Below are positions 23,118 through 33,440 of a DNA stretch of 64,000 nucleotides, piece by piece. The DNA comes from Moniliella sp. 'wahieum' (lineage: Eukaryota > Basidiomycota > Moniliellomycetes > Moniliellales > Moniliellaceae), in NCBI GenBank assembly GCA_003971905.1, contig RSEE01000123.1, positions 62,001-126,000 of the forward strand. Reading direction: 5' to 3'. Numbering within the stretch: position 1 is the stretch's first letter; each line of letters starts with the position of its first letter. The translations under genes and the position numbers were made by a program. The notes under the pieces are model-generated. The model saw only the letters and a list, made by a program, of their open reading frames with translations, searched no databases and was not told the DNA's origin.

Positions 23118-24934
23118 TTATACGGCCGTCACGCAGAGGATCTTGGGATGGGAGGCGTTAACTTCCGCCTCTAGCGTTAGGAGCGCAGGAGAAGTAGCAA
23201 GAGTGTCATCCGCACTTGCTGCCGCCCGTGCCTTTTCCTTTCTCTTCCGCACTGGTGCAGGCCGTGCCTCCAATGCGGCGGGGGGGGACGGGTGGAAGAG
23301 TGTGGTGTTAGCGCGACTAGGGAGACTCGGTGTGGTACCGTGGTTCCTGTCCCCGTCTGGACAGACGAGTTGGAACGAGACCGAAGCAGGTCGGCACCCG
23401 ACGAACTTGAACCTGATTGGGCATCTTTTCCCTTGGATGCAAGGGCAGGAGTACGCGATGGGTTGGCCCGCTCCACAGGACCCTAACTTGGTCGACCACG
23501 ATTCCTGGGGCTGATGGCGTGGCGGCGGGAGACAGCACGCGACCTCATCCCCGGCTCCAACTCGCCTGTCGAGTCGACGGGGAGAGGAGGCAACCGTAGT
23601 CCGTCCGGAAGGGGTGGGGAGGAAGTGTTGGCGACCGAAGTCGGGGCGGTGCCGGGCTCGGTTGGATCGACGGCACCTTGCTCGGGCGGCAGGGAAGCAA
23701 CGTCCCCGCAACGCTTGGAGACACAGTTCCGACGCCGCTCGCGCTTCGCGAGCATCGTCCAACTCGTCCCGAATCCGCCGCATCTCCTGTCTCAGACGAT
23801 CCACCTCCACCCCGCGAGCTGCCAATTGGGCAGTCAGTCGCTCCGACGTGGCTGCTGCCAGGTTCGACCAGGCAGACCATCGGATGAGGGACCCCGGTTC
23901 CAGCATGCGAGACCGACGCCGATTCGCATCGGCTGTCTCTTCTGCATCCGCTGCTGCGGCTGCATGGCCGAGGGGCGGAAGGGGGGTCTGGGACTAGGCG
24001 CACGAGATGAAGTGGCGCTCTGGCCGGAAGGAGACATAGGGCGGAGGGAGGAGCTGAAGCGCTAATCCCACTTATACTGCTTGACGTTCGATGATGGTGT
24101 GCACGACGATTTTCGTTGCCTGAATGGCGAGCGAGCGCACTGGAAATCGCGCAGGAGGTTGGTTGGCCTGGCCGGCAAGGGACTCCTCGGCTCCGATCTG
24201 AGATGAGGGCGGTGCATATGCCATCCACGAGGGGGGGTTAGATGACGAGGGTGTGCCACCCAACAGGGACAAGCCGCGCAACTTGCGATCAGCGGAAGAT
24301 GGAGCAGCTGTCGAGGGGGGTGGAGCGACCTAAGTTGCGTGCAGCGGCCATGTTGATGGTGCCATTGGGGCCGAAAGCGAGCGAGGCGCGCTTGGAGGCG
24401 CGTTTGGCTTTGGCCTCCTCCTCCTCGGCGGCGCAGCCTTGTCGGGGGTAGGGGAGGTGCCGCGGGCGGCAAGAGCCAGCCCGACAGCTGAGGGCGCACC
24501 GGATGGGTTGGACCGGCGCCGGTCAGCAATCGCCTTACGCACATTCTCACCCTCGGACTGTAACCGCATAAACGCCTTGCGCGAGTCCTCAAGACGCAAG
24601 CGCAGGTCCCGCACTGTCCCCGCCTGCTCGTCCCGCTCGCTACGTGCTTCGTCGCGCTCGGTGCGAGCTTGGGCGAGCTGTGCGCGGAGGAGCTCAATGA
24701 CAGCGGCAGCGTCCTGGTCGCCATTGGCTGCTGCGCGAGCACGGTCGTGGCTGTCCTCGTCGGCGGCAGCGCGCTGGGCGAGCGCATCGTGGGCAGCTTG
24801 GATGGCGGCGAGGGTGGAGGCGTGCCAGGCCAGGCTGGCGCGCAGGGTGGTGACCGTGTGGCGCAGAGCGGCGGCGTCGCCGGTCTCGTCCAGCTCGGCG
24901 GAGGGAACGGGGGGGGGAGGCTGGCGTCGAACAT
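23118..24934 (-). CDS. Coiled-coil protein of unknown function
   Basis: On the minus strand the ATG at 24934 opens MFDASLPPP. A C-run indel near 24912 then joins to a long heptad-rich region: ALRHTVTTLRASLAWHAS..., AAVIELLRAQLAQARTERDE, RLRLEDSRKAFMRLQSEGEN. A Pro/Ser/Arg linker follows, then a second coiled coil near 23905 (TSERLTAQLAARGVEVDRLR, then IRDELDDAREARA). The Pro/Ser-rich tail has a basic patch (RKRKEKARAAA, about 23220). Sequence just upstream of the ATG ends in CCCCCACAG, so an earlier exon may exist; the intron would carry the GGATGGAG array. Several frame switches are needed. Glu/Arg/Ala-rich coiled coils suggest a structural, tethering or spindle/Golgi role, but no family-defining motif is present. 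Confidence 0.5.
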
Positions 24935-26033
24935 GCCTGTGGGGGGATGTTCGGGCATGGGTGGTGTGGATGGGATGGAGGGATGGAGGGATGGAGGGAT
25001 GGAGGGATGGCCGAGGGCGGCAGGCTCCTAGGATTCCCGCGCACTTCCAACCCGCCCAAACACCTGGTCCTTGGCCCCCTTGCAACGAATACGCGTGTGG
25101 CTGGCACTGCCCCCGTGCAGCGCCTGCGCCACCCCCGCTGCGCGCTGTACTCTAATCAAAGCGAGCCACGTCGCCCGCATCCATGCGCGGCCAAGCGTGT
25201 TTCTTGTGTTTATCAGCCGCAGGGCAGCCGTCGCACGCCAATCGACCGCCTGTCCTCTCCTTCCCCGACGGCAGGAGCAGCGGTTACTTGTCAGTGCCAG
25301 CATCGCCAAAAGGGAGAGCATCATCCACTCCGCACTCCCTGTCGGCGGCCACAGTTGTGCATTGCCAAATCTTCTCTTCGTCGTCGTCTGTCTCGTCAGT
25401 CGCCTTTCGCCTCTGGCATCATCCATCATCGGTGAATGGACGTTGTTCGGGATGGAAGAGGCGATTGCTTGGTACCCTCAAGTCGGACGTCGGCTGGCAA
25501 TGGCACCCTGCCAATGCCACCATGCACAACATGCTGAACTGCAGGCAGTCATAGGGCCCGCCAAGGGCTGAAACCGCAGATATCGCGTCGCTGACGCTGG
25601 CCCAGCCAGCTGTGGAGATGGGAAGTGCAGCAACATGATGCATGACAAAAGCCTGTACTACTTACACCCTCTGGCTCCCTTGGTGACAAAGCGAGATGGA
25701 TGCGGGCAACGTCGAACAATGTCCTGCTAATATAAAGTTTCCAGGGGTGGAAGCGGGGGGAATGGGGACACTTTCCGCAGGCCCAGCGCCCAATGAACAG
25801 CAGCGTGCCACCACCGTCTCAGCCAATGCACAGCGGCCCACACATGCTGCGATCAATTGTGCAGCCATCACTTCGACATCACCAAAGAAGGTCAAACGGA
25901 ATCAACTCCACCCGTTCATTCCTACCTTGAGTGGCTGATTAGTCCAACTCCTGGCACTGTTGTGGTCGTGCAAACTAACTTTCTTGGCGCAAAAAGCGAT
26001 CCATTACCGACATGGTCTCTACATGAAGATCTA
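24935..26033. other. Region between coiled-coil gene and LTR element
   Basis: No confident gene. The GGATGGAG array (24973-25010) is at its left end. Short ORFs on both strands between 25.1 and 25.9 kb read as moderately protein-like (for instance minus 25419-25643 and 25662-25895), but none has a motif. They may be upstream exons of the coiled-coil gene. A TGATGCAT core lies at 25633-25645. The right end abuts the LTR at 26034. Confidence 0.4.
24973..25010. repeat. 8-bp GGATGGAG tandem repeat
   Basis: Four to five near-perfect copies of GGATGGAG lie directly upstream of the coiled-coil gene's first visible ATG, in what is probably an intron or leader. Confidence 0.9.
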
Positions 26034-26892
26034 TGTCACGGGCGGGGCCCGCCAGGGGCCCGCCCTGGGTGTTTTTGGGGTACAATCCCTTAGGAGACGG
26101 AAGGACGACTCACGGTAGTTTCGGGCTTGGGCTGGTTGGTGTATCCGAGCGGAGCTAGGGACGAGGAGAGGCCTTTGGTGGGGCGGCTGCACGTGTGGCA
26201 AGGCTGCGTCTGCACCGGCTTGGGCCGTAGTAACGTGTCTGAAGCCTCCGGGACTTAGGGACGGGAGGAGGCAGCGGCGGACAAACACTGCCTTAACTGA
26301 GACTGGGAATCGCCGCGGCCAAAGGAGGGCTCGCGCGATGGGGTTGACGAAGGGCTGGAGGACGAGGTCGGAGGAGAAGTCGGACGCTAACAAGAAGAGC
26401 TGCCTGTACTGGATCAATTGGCTGGAAACGGGCAGGAGTCGGACAGGGTAGGCGGGAAAGGGACGAAGGTGGAGACGAGAGATGACGAGAGTGGGGACGA
26501 GAATGGAAGGTGGGGGAAAAGATCCCCATCAACCAGGGGTACAGGCAGGATCAAAAGGGAAACGGATACAAGAGGGGGTGTAGAAAGGAAGACATGTCAA
26601 AAGCGGGGTTGGTCGCCGCAGGCGCGACAGAGAAAGGAAACGGAAACGTGGACGGGACGGCAGATGCCGCCACGGCACTGGAAGCTCGGTGGCCTTATTT
26701 AGGCCGGCCGACTTGGACTTGGGCGGGGGGCGACTATTGTCGCGCGGAGCATGGCCCTTCGGCCACGATACTTGATTTAGCCAACCATCATCACACTTGG
26801 TTGGCCTGCGGAGCACGCTCTACTGGGCATGTGCGGAGCAGGCGGGCCTTAGCTTGGGTCGGACCATCTCGTGTCCGCCGCAGCCCGTGACA
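26034..26892 (-). repeat. Long terminal repeat, left copy (3' LTR of a minus-strand element)
   Basis: 859 bp, TGTCACGGGC to GCCCGTGACA. Near its left end a GC-rich hairpin-forming stretch (GGGCCCGCCAGGGGCCCGCC) lies beside TTTTTGGGGTAC. ORFs inside it (for example 26418-26702 and 26510-26890) recur unchanged in the other copy because the LTR is duplicated, so they are not evidence of genes. Confidence 0.9.
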
Positions 26893-27131
26893 TTACGCTC
26901 CTCTTCACAAGGCGTGTCCGCACGCCTTCCATGGATGGGCTTCCCTCTCTCCTAATAGCAACGGGGAGGGGGTGAAGGAGTGTCGCTTACCCATGCGCAC
27001 ATCTCTCCTTTCCATGGTAAAGCAATCGCGAGGTATGCCCTTCGCTCCCTCGGTCTTTGGGCATACGATCGGCGTCAAACTCCTTTCGCGCCGACCAACT
27101 TTGAACGGGGATTGGGTACTTGGATACTTGG

Positions 27132-27268
27132 CACGCCCCTCCTTCCTTCGAGCGTCGGGGGTGCGGTTCAGGCTCTTGCTCCCACGCCCCTCCTTCCTTC
27201 GAGCGTCGGGGGTGTCAAGCTCTCTTCTCATTCGCACGCCCCTCCTTCCTTCGAGCATCGGGGGTGCG
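27132..27268. repeat. Three-copy 51-52-bp tandem repeat inside the LTR element
   Basis: A conserved 31-bp core starting CACGCCCCTCCTTCCTTCGA recurs at 27132, 27183 and 27235, separated by divergent 20-bp spacers. On the minus strand the cores encode repeated PDARRKEGR peptides. One base differs between the third core and the others (GCGTC versus GCATC). Confidence 0.9.
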
Positions 27269-28372
27269 AGTCAAAGCCATCTTGAGAGCAGAGAACCAGA
27301 GGTAGAGGCGCTGTTGGCCCGCCGGCTAATGCTCGCCTCCTTTGAGACTTGGGGGAGAGTACAAGCTCCGCTGGCCCGCCTGCCAACGTTCGCTCGCACG
27401 AATACCAGGGCTTGATGTGGACTAGAAGGGGATCGGCGCGCTCCGCTGGCCTGCCTGCCAGCGTTCGTCCGTCGCATCACGCTCCCCTTCACAAGGCATG
27501 CCCACATGCCTACTTGGTAGGATAAACACGGTAATTGGGCTTGCAGCCGTCGCCTCGCCTTATGGCGACCGGCGCTCCCACGCCCCATCCTCCTTATGCG
27601 CGTCCGCGCGCATCTCCTGGGCCTCCTCCCTCTCCGAGGGGGGACAGGAGTTAACCATCGAGAAAGAAGGAATAGAGCAACCGAAATTGACGTCACGGGC
27701 GAAGATCCTGAAAAAAAATTCGCCTTGAGCTGTTGAAAACCGTCGCGAGCGTCCGAGGGTCTTGAGTGGTCGAGGGTTGGACCTCACTTGGAGACGATGA
27801 GCTGGGGTCGAAACCGGTTGGCCATCAGGCCAGGCTCGAGTCGTCCATCGGGGAAGGGAATGAAATCACCTCGCGCGGGACTTGGAGGTAGAGCAGCCGG
27901 GTGAACGCGAGCGTCTTGAATCGTACGCCGACTGGTACTGCTTGATGCGCGAGTGGTGGTGATGGAAAGCAACCAATCCGGGCGCGCTATTGGACGCGAC
28001 CCAGAAACAAAAACAAACGAACCGAGGATAAAGTTTCAAGGCTGATCGAATTTGAAGCGGCAACGAGGGCAAGAAGCTGGCCAAGCCTCAGAGTCATCGG
28101 GAGCCGGGGAAACCATCGGGGGTGCAACGATTGGGGAGGGCCATCCAGGGCCTCGTCGCAACGGAGGGGAGAAAGCGGGAAAAGGGAAGAGCGCCTTGGC
28201 ATCGGGGACGACGAACGGGGGATGCGCTCAAGGACTGAGGGTGAAAAACGGGGAGGGCACGTCTGCCCAACGGGAGGGGAAACGGGAACGGGATGGGGAA
28301 ACGGGCCGACGACTTGCGCAGGCTTGAAAAGGGACCAGCCCAAAATAACGACGAACCTTGAGGACCTGCCTT

Positions 28373-28390
28373 GGGAACCCGGACCTTCCA
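28373..28390 (-). other. Putative primer-binding site of the LTR element
   Basis: Minus strand TGGAAGGTCCGGGTTCCC begins three bases from the LTR end and starts with TGG, the complement of the tRNA CCA tail. The matching tRNA end does not fit the conserved T-arm perfectly when aligned by hand, so the priming tRNA is unknown and the call is tentative. Confidence 0.45.
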
Positions 28391-28393
28391 TTA

Positions 28394-29250
28394 TGTCACG
28401 GGCGGGCGCCGCCAGGGGCCCGCCCTGGGGTTTTTGGGGTACAATCCCTTAGGAGACGGAAGGACGACTCACGGTAGTTTCGGGCTTGGGCTGGTTGGTG
28501 TATCCGAGCGGAGCTAGGGACGAGGAGAGGCCTTTGGTGGGGCGGCTGCACGTGTGGCAAGGCTGCGTCTGCACCGGCTTGGGCCGTAGTAACGTGTCTG
28601 AAGCCTCCGGGACTTAGGGACGGGAGGAGGCAGCGGCGGACAAAACTGCCTTAACTGAGACTGGGAATCGCCGCGGCCAAAGGAGGGCTCGCGCGATGGG
28701 GTTGACGAAGGGCTGGAGGACGAGGTCGGAGGAGAAGTCGGACGCTAACAAGAAGAGCTGCCTGTACTGGATCAATTGGCTGGAAACGGGCAGGAGTCGG
28801 ACAGGGTAGGCGGGAAAGGGACGAAGGTGGAGACGAGAGATGACGAGAGTGGGGACGAGAATGGAAGGTGGGGGAAAAGATCCCCATCAACCAGGGGTAC
28901 AGGCAGGATCAAAAGGGAAACGGATACAAGAGGGGGTGTAGAAAGGAAGACATGTCAAAAGCGGGGTTGGTCGCCGCAGGCGCGACAGAGAAAGGAAACG
29001 GAAACGTGGACGGGACGGCAGATGCCGCCACGGCACTGGAAGCTCGGTGGCCTTATTTAGGCCGGCCGACTTGGACTTGGGCGGGGGGCGACTATTGTCG
29101 CGCGGAGCATGGCCCTTCGGCCACGATACTTGATTTAGCCAACCATCATCACACTTGGTTGGCCTGCGGAGCACGCTCTACTGGGCATGTGCGGAGCAGG
29201 CGGGCCTTAGCTTGGGTCGGACCATCTCGTGTCCGCCGCAGCCCGTGACA
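28394..29250 (-). repeat. Long terminal repeat, right copy (5' LTR of a minus-strand element)
   Basis: 857 bp, same ends as the left copy. Differences from it are confined to two adjacent substitutions in the left-end GC block, a one-base change near CCCTGGGG and a one-base gap at ACAAAACTGCC. The near identity implies recent insertion or gene conversion. Confidence 0.9.
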
Positions 29251-29585
29251 GTAGGATCGGGTACCGCGGTTGCCGGTTGCCGGTTGCCGGTTACCGTGCA
29301 ACTATTACTGATTTGAACACAATCAGTCCACTTCCATTGCGCAAGTGGGGGGATTGCTACTATTGACACAGCTCTGCTCAGCAATGGTTACCGGTTAATG
29401 ATTAACGATTGAAAGTGTACGCTTGCTCGTTCCCACCGCACACCGACGGCAGAGGTCTTGTTGGAGCAGTACGGCGGTGCGGCGATGCGGCGTCCGCTCC
29501 TGCATCTGATTACCCGCCCCCATTGTACCGGACCTATCTGCATGATCAATGTGGTATGACCAATGCTCAACACCATCCGGCTTCC
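29251..29585. other. Short intergenic region with GGTTGCC repeat
   Basis: Between the LTR element and the 3' end of the M1 gene. Bases 29268-29294 hold three to four copies of GGTTGCC. Nothing else is recognised. Confidence 0.6.
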
Positions 29586-32491
29586 TCACTCTTGGAGGAA
29601 ACGGTGGGTACGCAGCCAAGTCTGGACATCGTGCCTACACGCACTGAGCCAGCGTTCCGAGCTGCGTACCATCTCCACCGCCCGGTCCCCGGGGGTTCCA
29701 GCAGGGTGGCGTTGGAGGAAGACCATGAGGCGAGGGAGGTGGGAAGGGCCAAGGGAGGCAAATGCAGTGGTGACCAGACGGGGCCAGAGGAAGCCAGTGC
29801 CCAAGCGTGCGTGCAGGCCGGGCCAATGCGCCTGCACCGCGTGCGCCAATAACGTGCGCAGCGCAGTGGGTTGCAACGCCATATACCCACACGCTCCCAA
29901 GACCTCGGTATCGGTCAAGCTCGGCAGCGGCGCCTCGGTCCCTCCTGCCTCCCCTAATGGCGCCGACGGAGCCGCAAACGAGGGTTCCTGGAACCGGCCA
30001 AAGACGAGATTGATGGTGCGTTGCATGCACCCAGCGTCGCGCGTCGCGGTGATTCCCGCCATGGCCGCATCGCGATGCGCCGGCGTGGGCGGAGCCAAGA
30101 AAATGCGCAGGACTTGGTCCCATTCAGCTGGACCGCCATACCGTACCGAAGCCATGTAAATCGTGCTTAGCAACACATCTGGTACACCACACTTCCCTCC
30201 CTCGGCCGCTGGGCCCTGCACTTGCACAAACAACTGCTTCATCTGCTGCACCGTACTGGCTTCCCCGGCCATCGCAGCTCCGGCGATACACTGGGCCCGA
30301 AATGCACATATAGAGGGTATCGGTTAGCTACCATCCGGACCAACAAGCACGCTTGCCCCATCCACACGTACCATGAACCGCATCTGAAGTGTTTCCTGCG
30401 AATCGTGTGCACGGGGCCACATCCCCAGCGAGGCCAACTTGCGCTGATAAAACGTCGCGGCGGCCGCATGCAGTGCGGATTGGACCGAATCTGGTTCTTC
30501 GTAAAACAAGCTGGCCAGTTGGGTGAACACTGAGGTGGCCTGCACCAGCACGGGCATCGAATCGTCCTGCACCAATGCCATCAGAAGAGAGAGCAGTGCC
30601 GACGTTTCTCCCACCCCGGCCTGAGCCAGGGCAAAGCAGTCGTCCAGCATCCGTGCGCGATCGAGCGTGTCCAGCGCCCCGGTTTGCAGATGCGGAAGCA
30701 GCTCTTGCAGCAGAGGCGTGGCGTACCGCACCCGGTAAAACCCGCTGGACGACGCATTGAGAATCCACGATGTTGAGCTGGACACCTCGGGCAAATCAAA
30801 GGTCTGCTCGGCCTTCCACTCCAGCGCAAGAGTACGCGAGAGCGATGAGGGAGGAAGCCCCTGCCCCTCGGCAGAAACGGCCTTTAGGAAGAGCGGCACA
30901 AACCAGGTCGGGGATGGGTCGGCGGTAGTGCCATCGGAAAAGAACCGTTGTTGCCGAACGGTGAGATGGCGGCGACTCGGGTCCAAGGTAACCAATAGGA
31001 CTGGGTACCCTTCTTGATCTGTCCACCCTTCCACCATCTTTGCCACGTCAACGTGCGCTGCCTCCCCCAGAGCAGCCCACAGCTCTTTGGAACTGGCTGT
31101 ACCAAGTGCATGGCGGCGAAGGAACAGCGTCGCGCCCTTGAGAAACACGGGGAGGGTGATCATCTGGGCTACCATGCGGAGAAGACAGGCGCCTTTACTG
31201 TAACTGATAGCGTCAAAGGTTTGGTGCACTTCGAGAGGCGAGACGGTATGCAGGGCTCGGTGGACAACAGGATGGGTGGTGTGGAGTGCATCCAACTCCG
31301 CGCGGGAGCGGTGGTGTGACACAAACGTTTCCTCTGCCTTGCTCTCTGGTATCAAAGCCGAGAGAGCCAGCACTTCCCGAGGTAGGTAGCGCTGCCCTCG
31401 TTGCACCACAACTCGCTAAAATCCTTCATGGTCACCAAGTTGCCCCATCCACATTCGTGAGCGCACTCGTGCACGATGGTGCGTGCGCGGCCGGAGAGGT
31501 CAGGGCCAAGCCGGTCAGGGTCAAGCAGAAGAACTTGTTCCTGTGCCACCACCAGACCCCAATTCTCCATCCCCCTCACTTCCAGGTTGCTACAGGCCAA
31601 CAGGTCCAGTTTGGGAAGAAGGTACGCCACACCTACCATCTTTTCCAACTGAGCCATACTGCGCGCAGCCAGCTGCGCAGCCCACTGCCCGTGTCGCCCC
31701 ACATTGGCCGTCTTGGGGCCTAATACGCGGATGGGCACAGTGTTACCAGAGAGGGACGTGTAGCTGCTCTCGGCCTGGTCCAACGCGCCCACGGCCCAGG
31801 CCACAAGGTAGGTTGGCATACGTGGCGTGGGGAGAAAGGCGTGTGAGACCCAGGCCCCCCGTGTGAGAAATTCCAGCCCATCAAAGTCGAGCTGGTGGGC
31901 CAACTGGAGTGCAGGATCCTCCCCCTCGGTGCTAGAGGAGACATCGTGTTGTTCGTCCAAGGGCATGTTGGATACGGCGTTGACCGCTTGACTATGCACA
32001 ATCCGCACGGCGAAGATGGCCTTGGCATCGGGCCGGTCGATGCAAGGAAAGGCACGCCGAGCTCCGAAGGGCTGGAATTGCGTTACTGCAATGTGGTCAG
32101 GGTACGCACCGATGTCAGAACCAGAGCTAGTGGCCGCCTCAGCGCTTATTGTGCTGGAAAGGTAGAAACCTTCTGGGAGCGTGGTGAGGGCCGAGCAGAA
32201 GGCGAGAGACCCACACTTTGCCCACCATGGGTGTGGGGAACGTGATGGCCACGCCACCGTCGAGCGCATGCGTAGGAACACGGTACGAAGATGTCTGTTC
32301 TTGGCCCTCAGCACGGTACACGGCGGTGCTGCTAGTGCGCAAATTGGACCCGACGTCCAACACCAGCTTCTCCCTCCCTCAGCCAGCTCGACGAAGAGGT
32401 GGAGGGTGCCGCCAAACTGCGGCTGCGCGCCGAGAGCCGCGCAGATCGTCAGCTCGTACCGCAGCGGCAGGATGGATGGTGGTGTGGCCAT
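29586..32491 (-). CDS. M1-family zinc aminopeptidase
   Basis: The protein removes N-terminal residues from peptides with a gluzincin active site. In order it shows an N-terminal beta domain starting MATPPSILPLRYELTI, the exopeptidase motif as RGMENWG (canonical GAMEN), the zinc motif HECAH with the third ligand in the later NEG (HECAHECGWGNLVTM...WCNEGSATYLG), the catalytic-tyrosine region FDAISYSKGACLLRM, and an ERAP1-like helical C-terminal domain beginning at WILNASSSGFYRVRY. An 81-nt intron (30371-30291, GTACGT...CCCAG) is placed in phase 0. Length, about 930 codons, fits yeast Aap1/Ape2-type cytosolic enzymes; no signal peptide is seen. Frameshifts occur near 32390, 32180 and 31390. The zinc-site spacing and the lost WW pair are unusual (see findings). 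Start chosen because the family begins shortly before LPLRYELTI. Confidence 0.88.
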
Positions 32492-33440
32492 GGCGAGGAG
32501 GTGGCTAGAGGGGCGGGTGGTTGGCCGTCGTCGGTGGGTCTCAAGAGGTGTGGCTGGATGGGGCTGGAGGACTGGCATGGATATGCTGCTGCTATTCAGT
32601 GGATGCAGTGGGGTGGCACTGGCCCTGCCTCGCTCGGCGCCGCCGCGGCCCGCAAGGCACTGCCGGACTGTTTCGGGAGGGGGCACGGCGGCAGTGTTGG
32701 CTTGCCTTTTATGTCTTTTCGACTCTCGCCACGCATATGGCCACAACGCTCTTATACGGGGGGGCGACGAGGCCGGAGATGAACACGGTAAGGGCGTGAA
32801 GGAAGCGCCGTGGCGTGTACCTCGTATGCTCGTATGAACGTCCCGCTGGACGCTGAACCCCATAGCTGCCCCAGCAGAGTATCAGTTTGGTGAATTCATC
32901 GTCCCCACCATCACAGCCCTACATCATGCATGATTTGCATTATCAATGGCAATGTTTTTCGTCATCACATACGTGTGATGAGATCTGCTCTGAGATCTGA
33001 ACAGAGAACATTGCTAAGATGCCCATTCAAAGTCAGCCCTGGCCCTGGCAACAAAAAGTTGAACCATCGCTTCGCTAATGGCGACATGTGTTTGGCTCTG
33101 AACATTGGGAAGAAGAAACATGGCGCTCGTAAACGTTAGCACCATGCCAACATGAGAGCTGTGTGCGAAAGTCATTTTGGGTAATTATAGACGTATCGAG
33201 GAGAGAGATAGCCAGAAACAGGGGACATGATCGGGCTGTCCATGTGAGAGACGCTTGGGGTGTTGAATGGCAGAAGACATGAACGTTGTGAATCTTTTGG
33301 TTGACTAGGGTCACAGTATAAGGGACAGGATGATATGATCAGCACAGCAGGTGTTTTGTTTTGACGAGAGAAGCTGAGGGTTGTAGGCATATACACTTCT
33401 TCATCGCAACAGGATACAACACATTGAACATGTATAATGC
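32492..33440. other. Intergenic region between M1 and J-domain genes
   Basis: Both flanking genes are on the minus strand, so this holds the M1 promoter and the J-protein terminator. A CATCATGCATGAT palindrome lies at 32922-32934. Plus-strand ORFs at 32181-32837 are shadows of the M1 N-terminus and its upstream region. No other gene seen. Confidence 0.55.

Larger units (their letters stand above)
26034..29250 (-). mobile_element. Non-autonomous LTR retrotransposon, about 3.2 kb
   Basis: Two almost identical direct repeats of 859 bp (26034-26892) and 857 bp (28394-29250) flank a 1.5-kb interior. Each repeat begins TGTCACGGGC and ends GCCCGTGACA, the TG...CA ends with short inverted repeats expected of LTRs. 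They differ by only about four or five positions. Orientation is inferred as minus: three bases inside the right LTR the minus strand reads TGGAAGGTCCGGGTTCCC, a primer-binding-site-like start, and next to the left LTR it reads GAAGAGGAGCG, a short purine tract. The interior has no reverse transcriptase, integrase or protease frame, only short basic low-complexity ORFs and tandem repeats. It must therefore depend on another element's enzymes. I find no matching target-site duplication (ATCTA left, GTAGG right). Confidence 0.85.

Noticed and set aside
26418-26890. ORFs of 94-126 aa repeated unchanged at 28776-29248
   Set aside because: They are identical only because they lie in the duplicated LTR; no motif or codon bias supports translation.
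27132-27268. CRISPR-like array (repeats with unique spacers)
   Set aside because: Only three repeats, inside an LTR element in a eukaryotic genome, with no cas genes.
26034-29250. DNA transposon with long terminal repeats
   Set aside because: The long repeats are direct, not inverted; only the outer 10 bp of each repeat are inverted, which is the normal TG...CA form of an LTR.
32181-32837. 218-aa plus-strand ORF
   Set aside because: It lies antisense to the well-supported N-terminal part of the M1 aminopeptidase.
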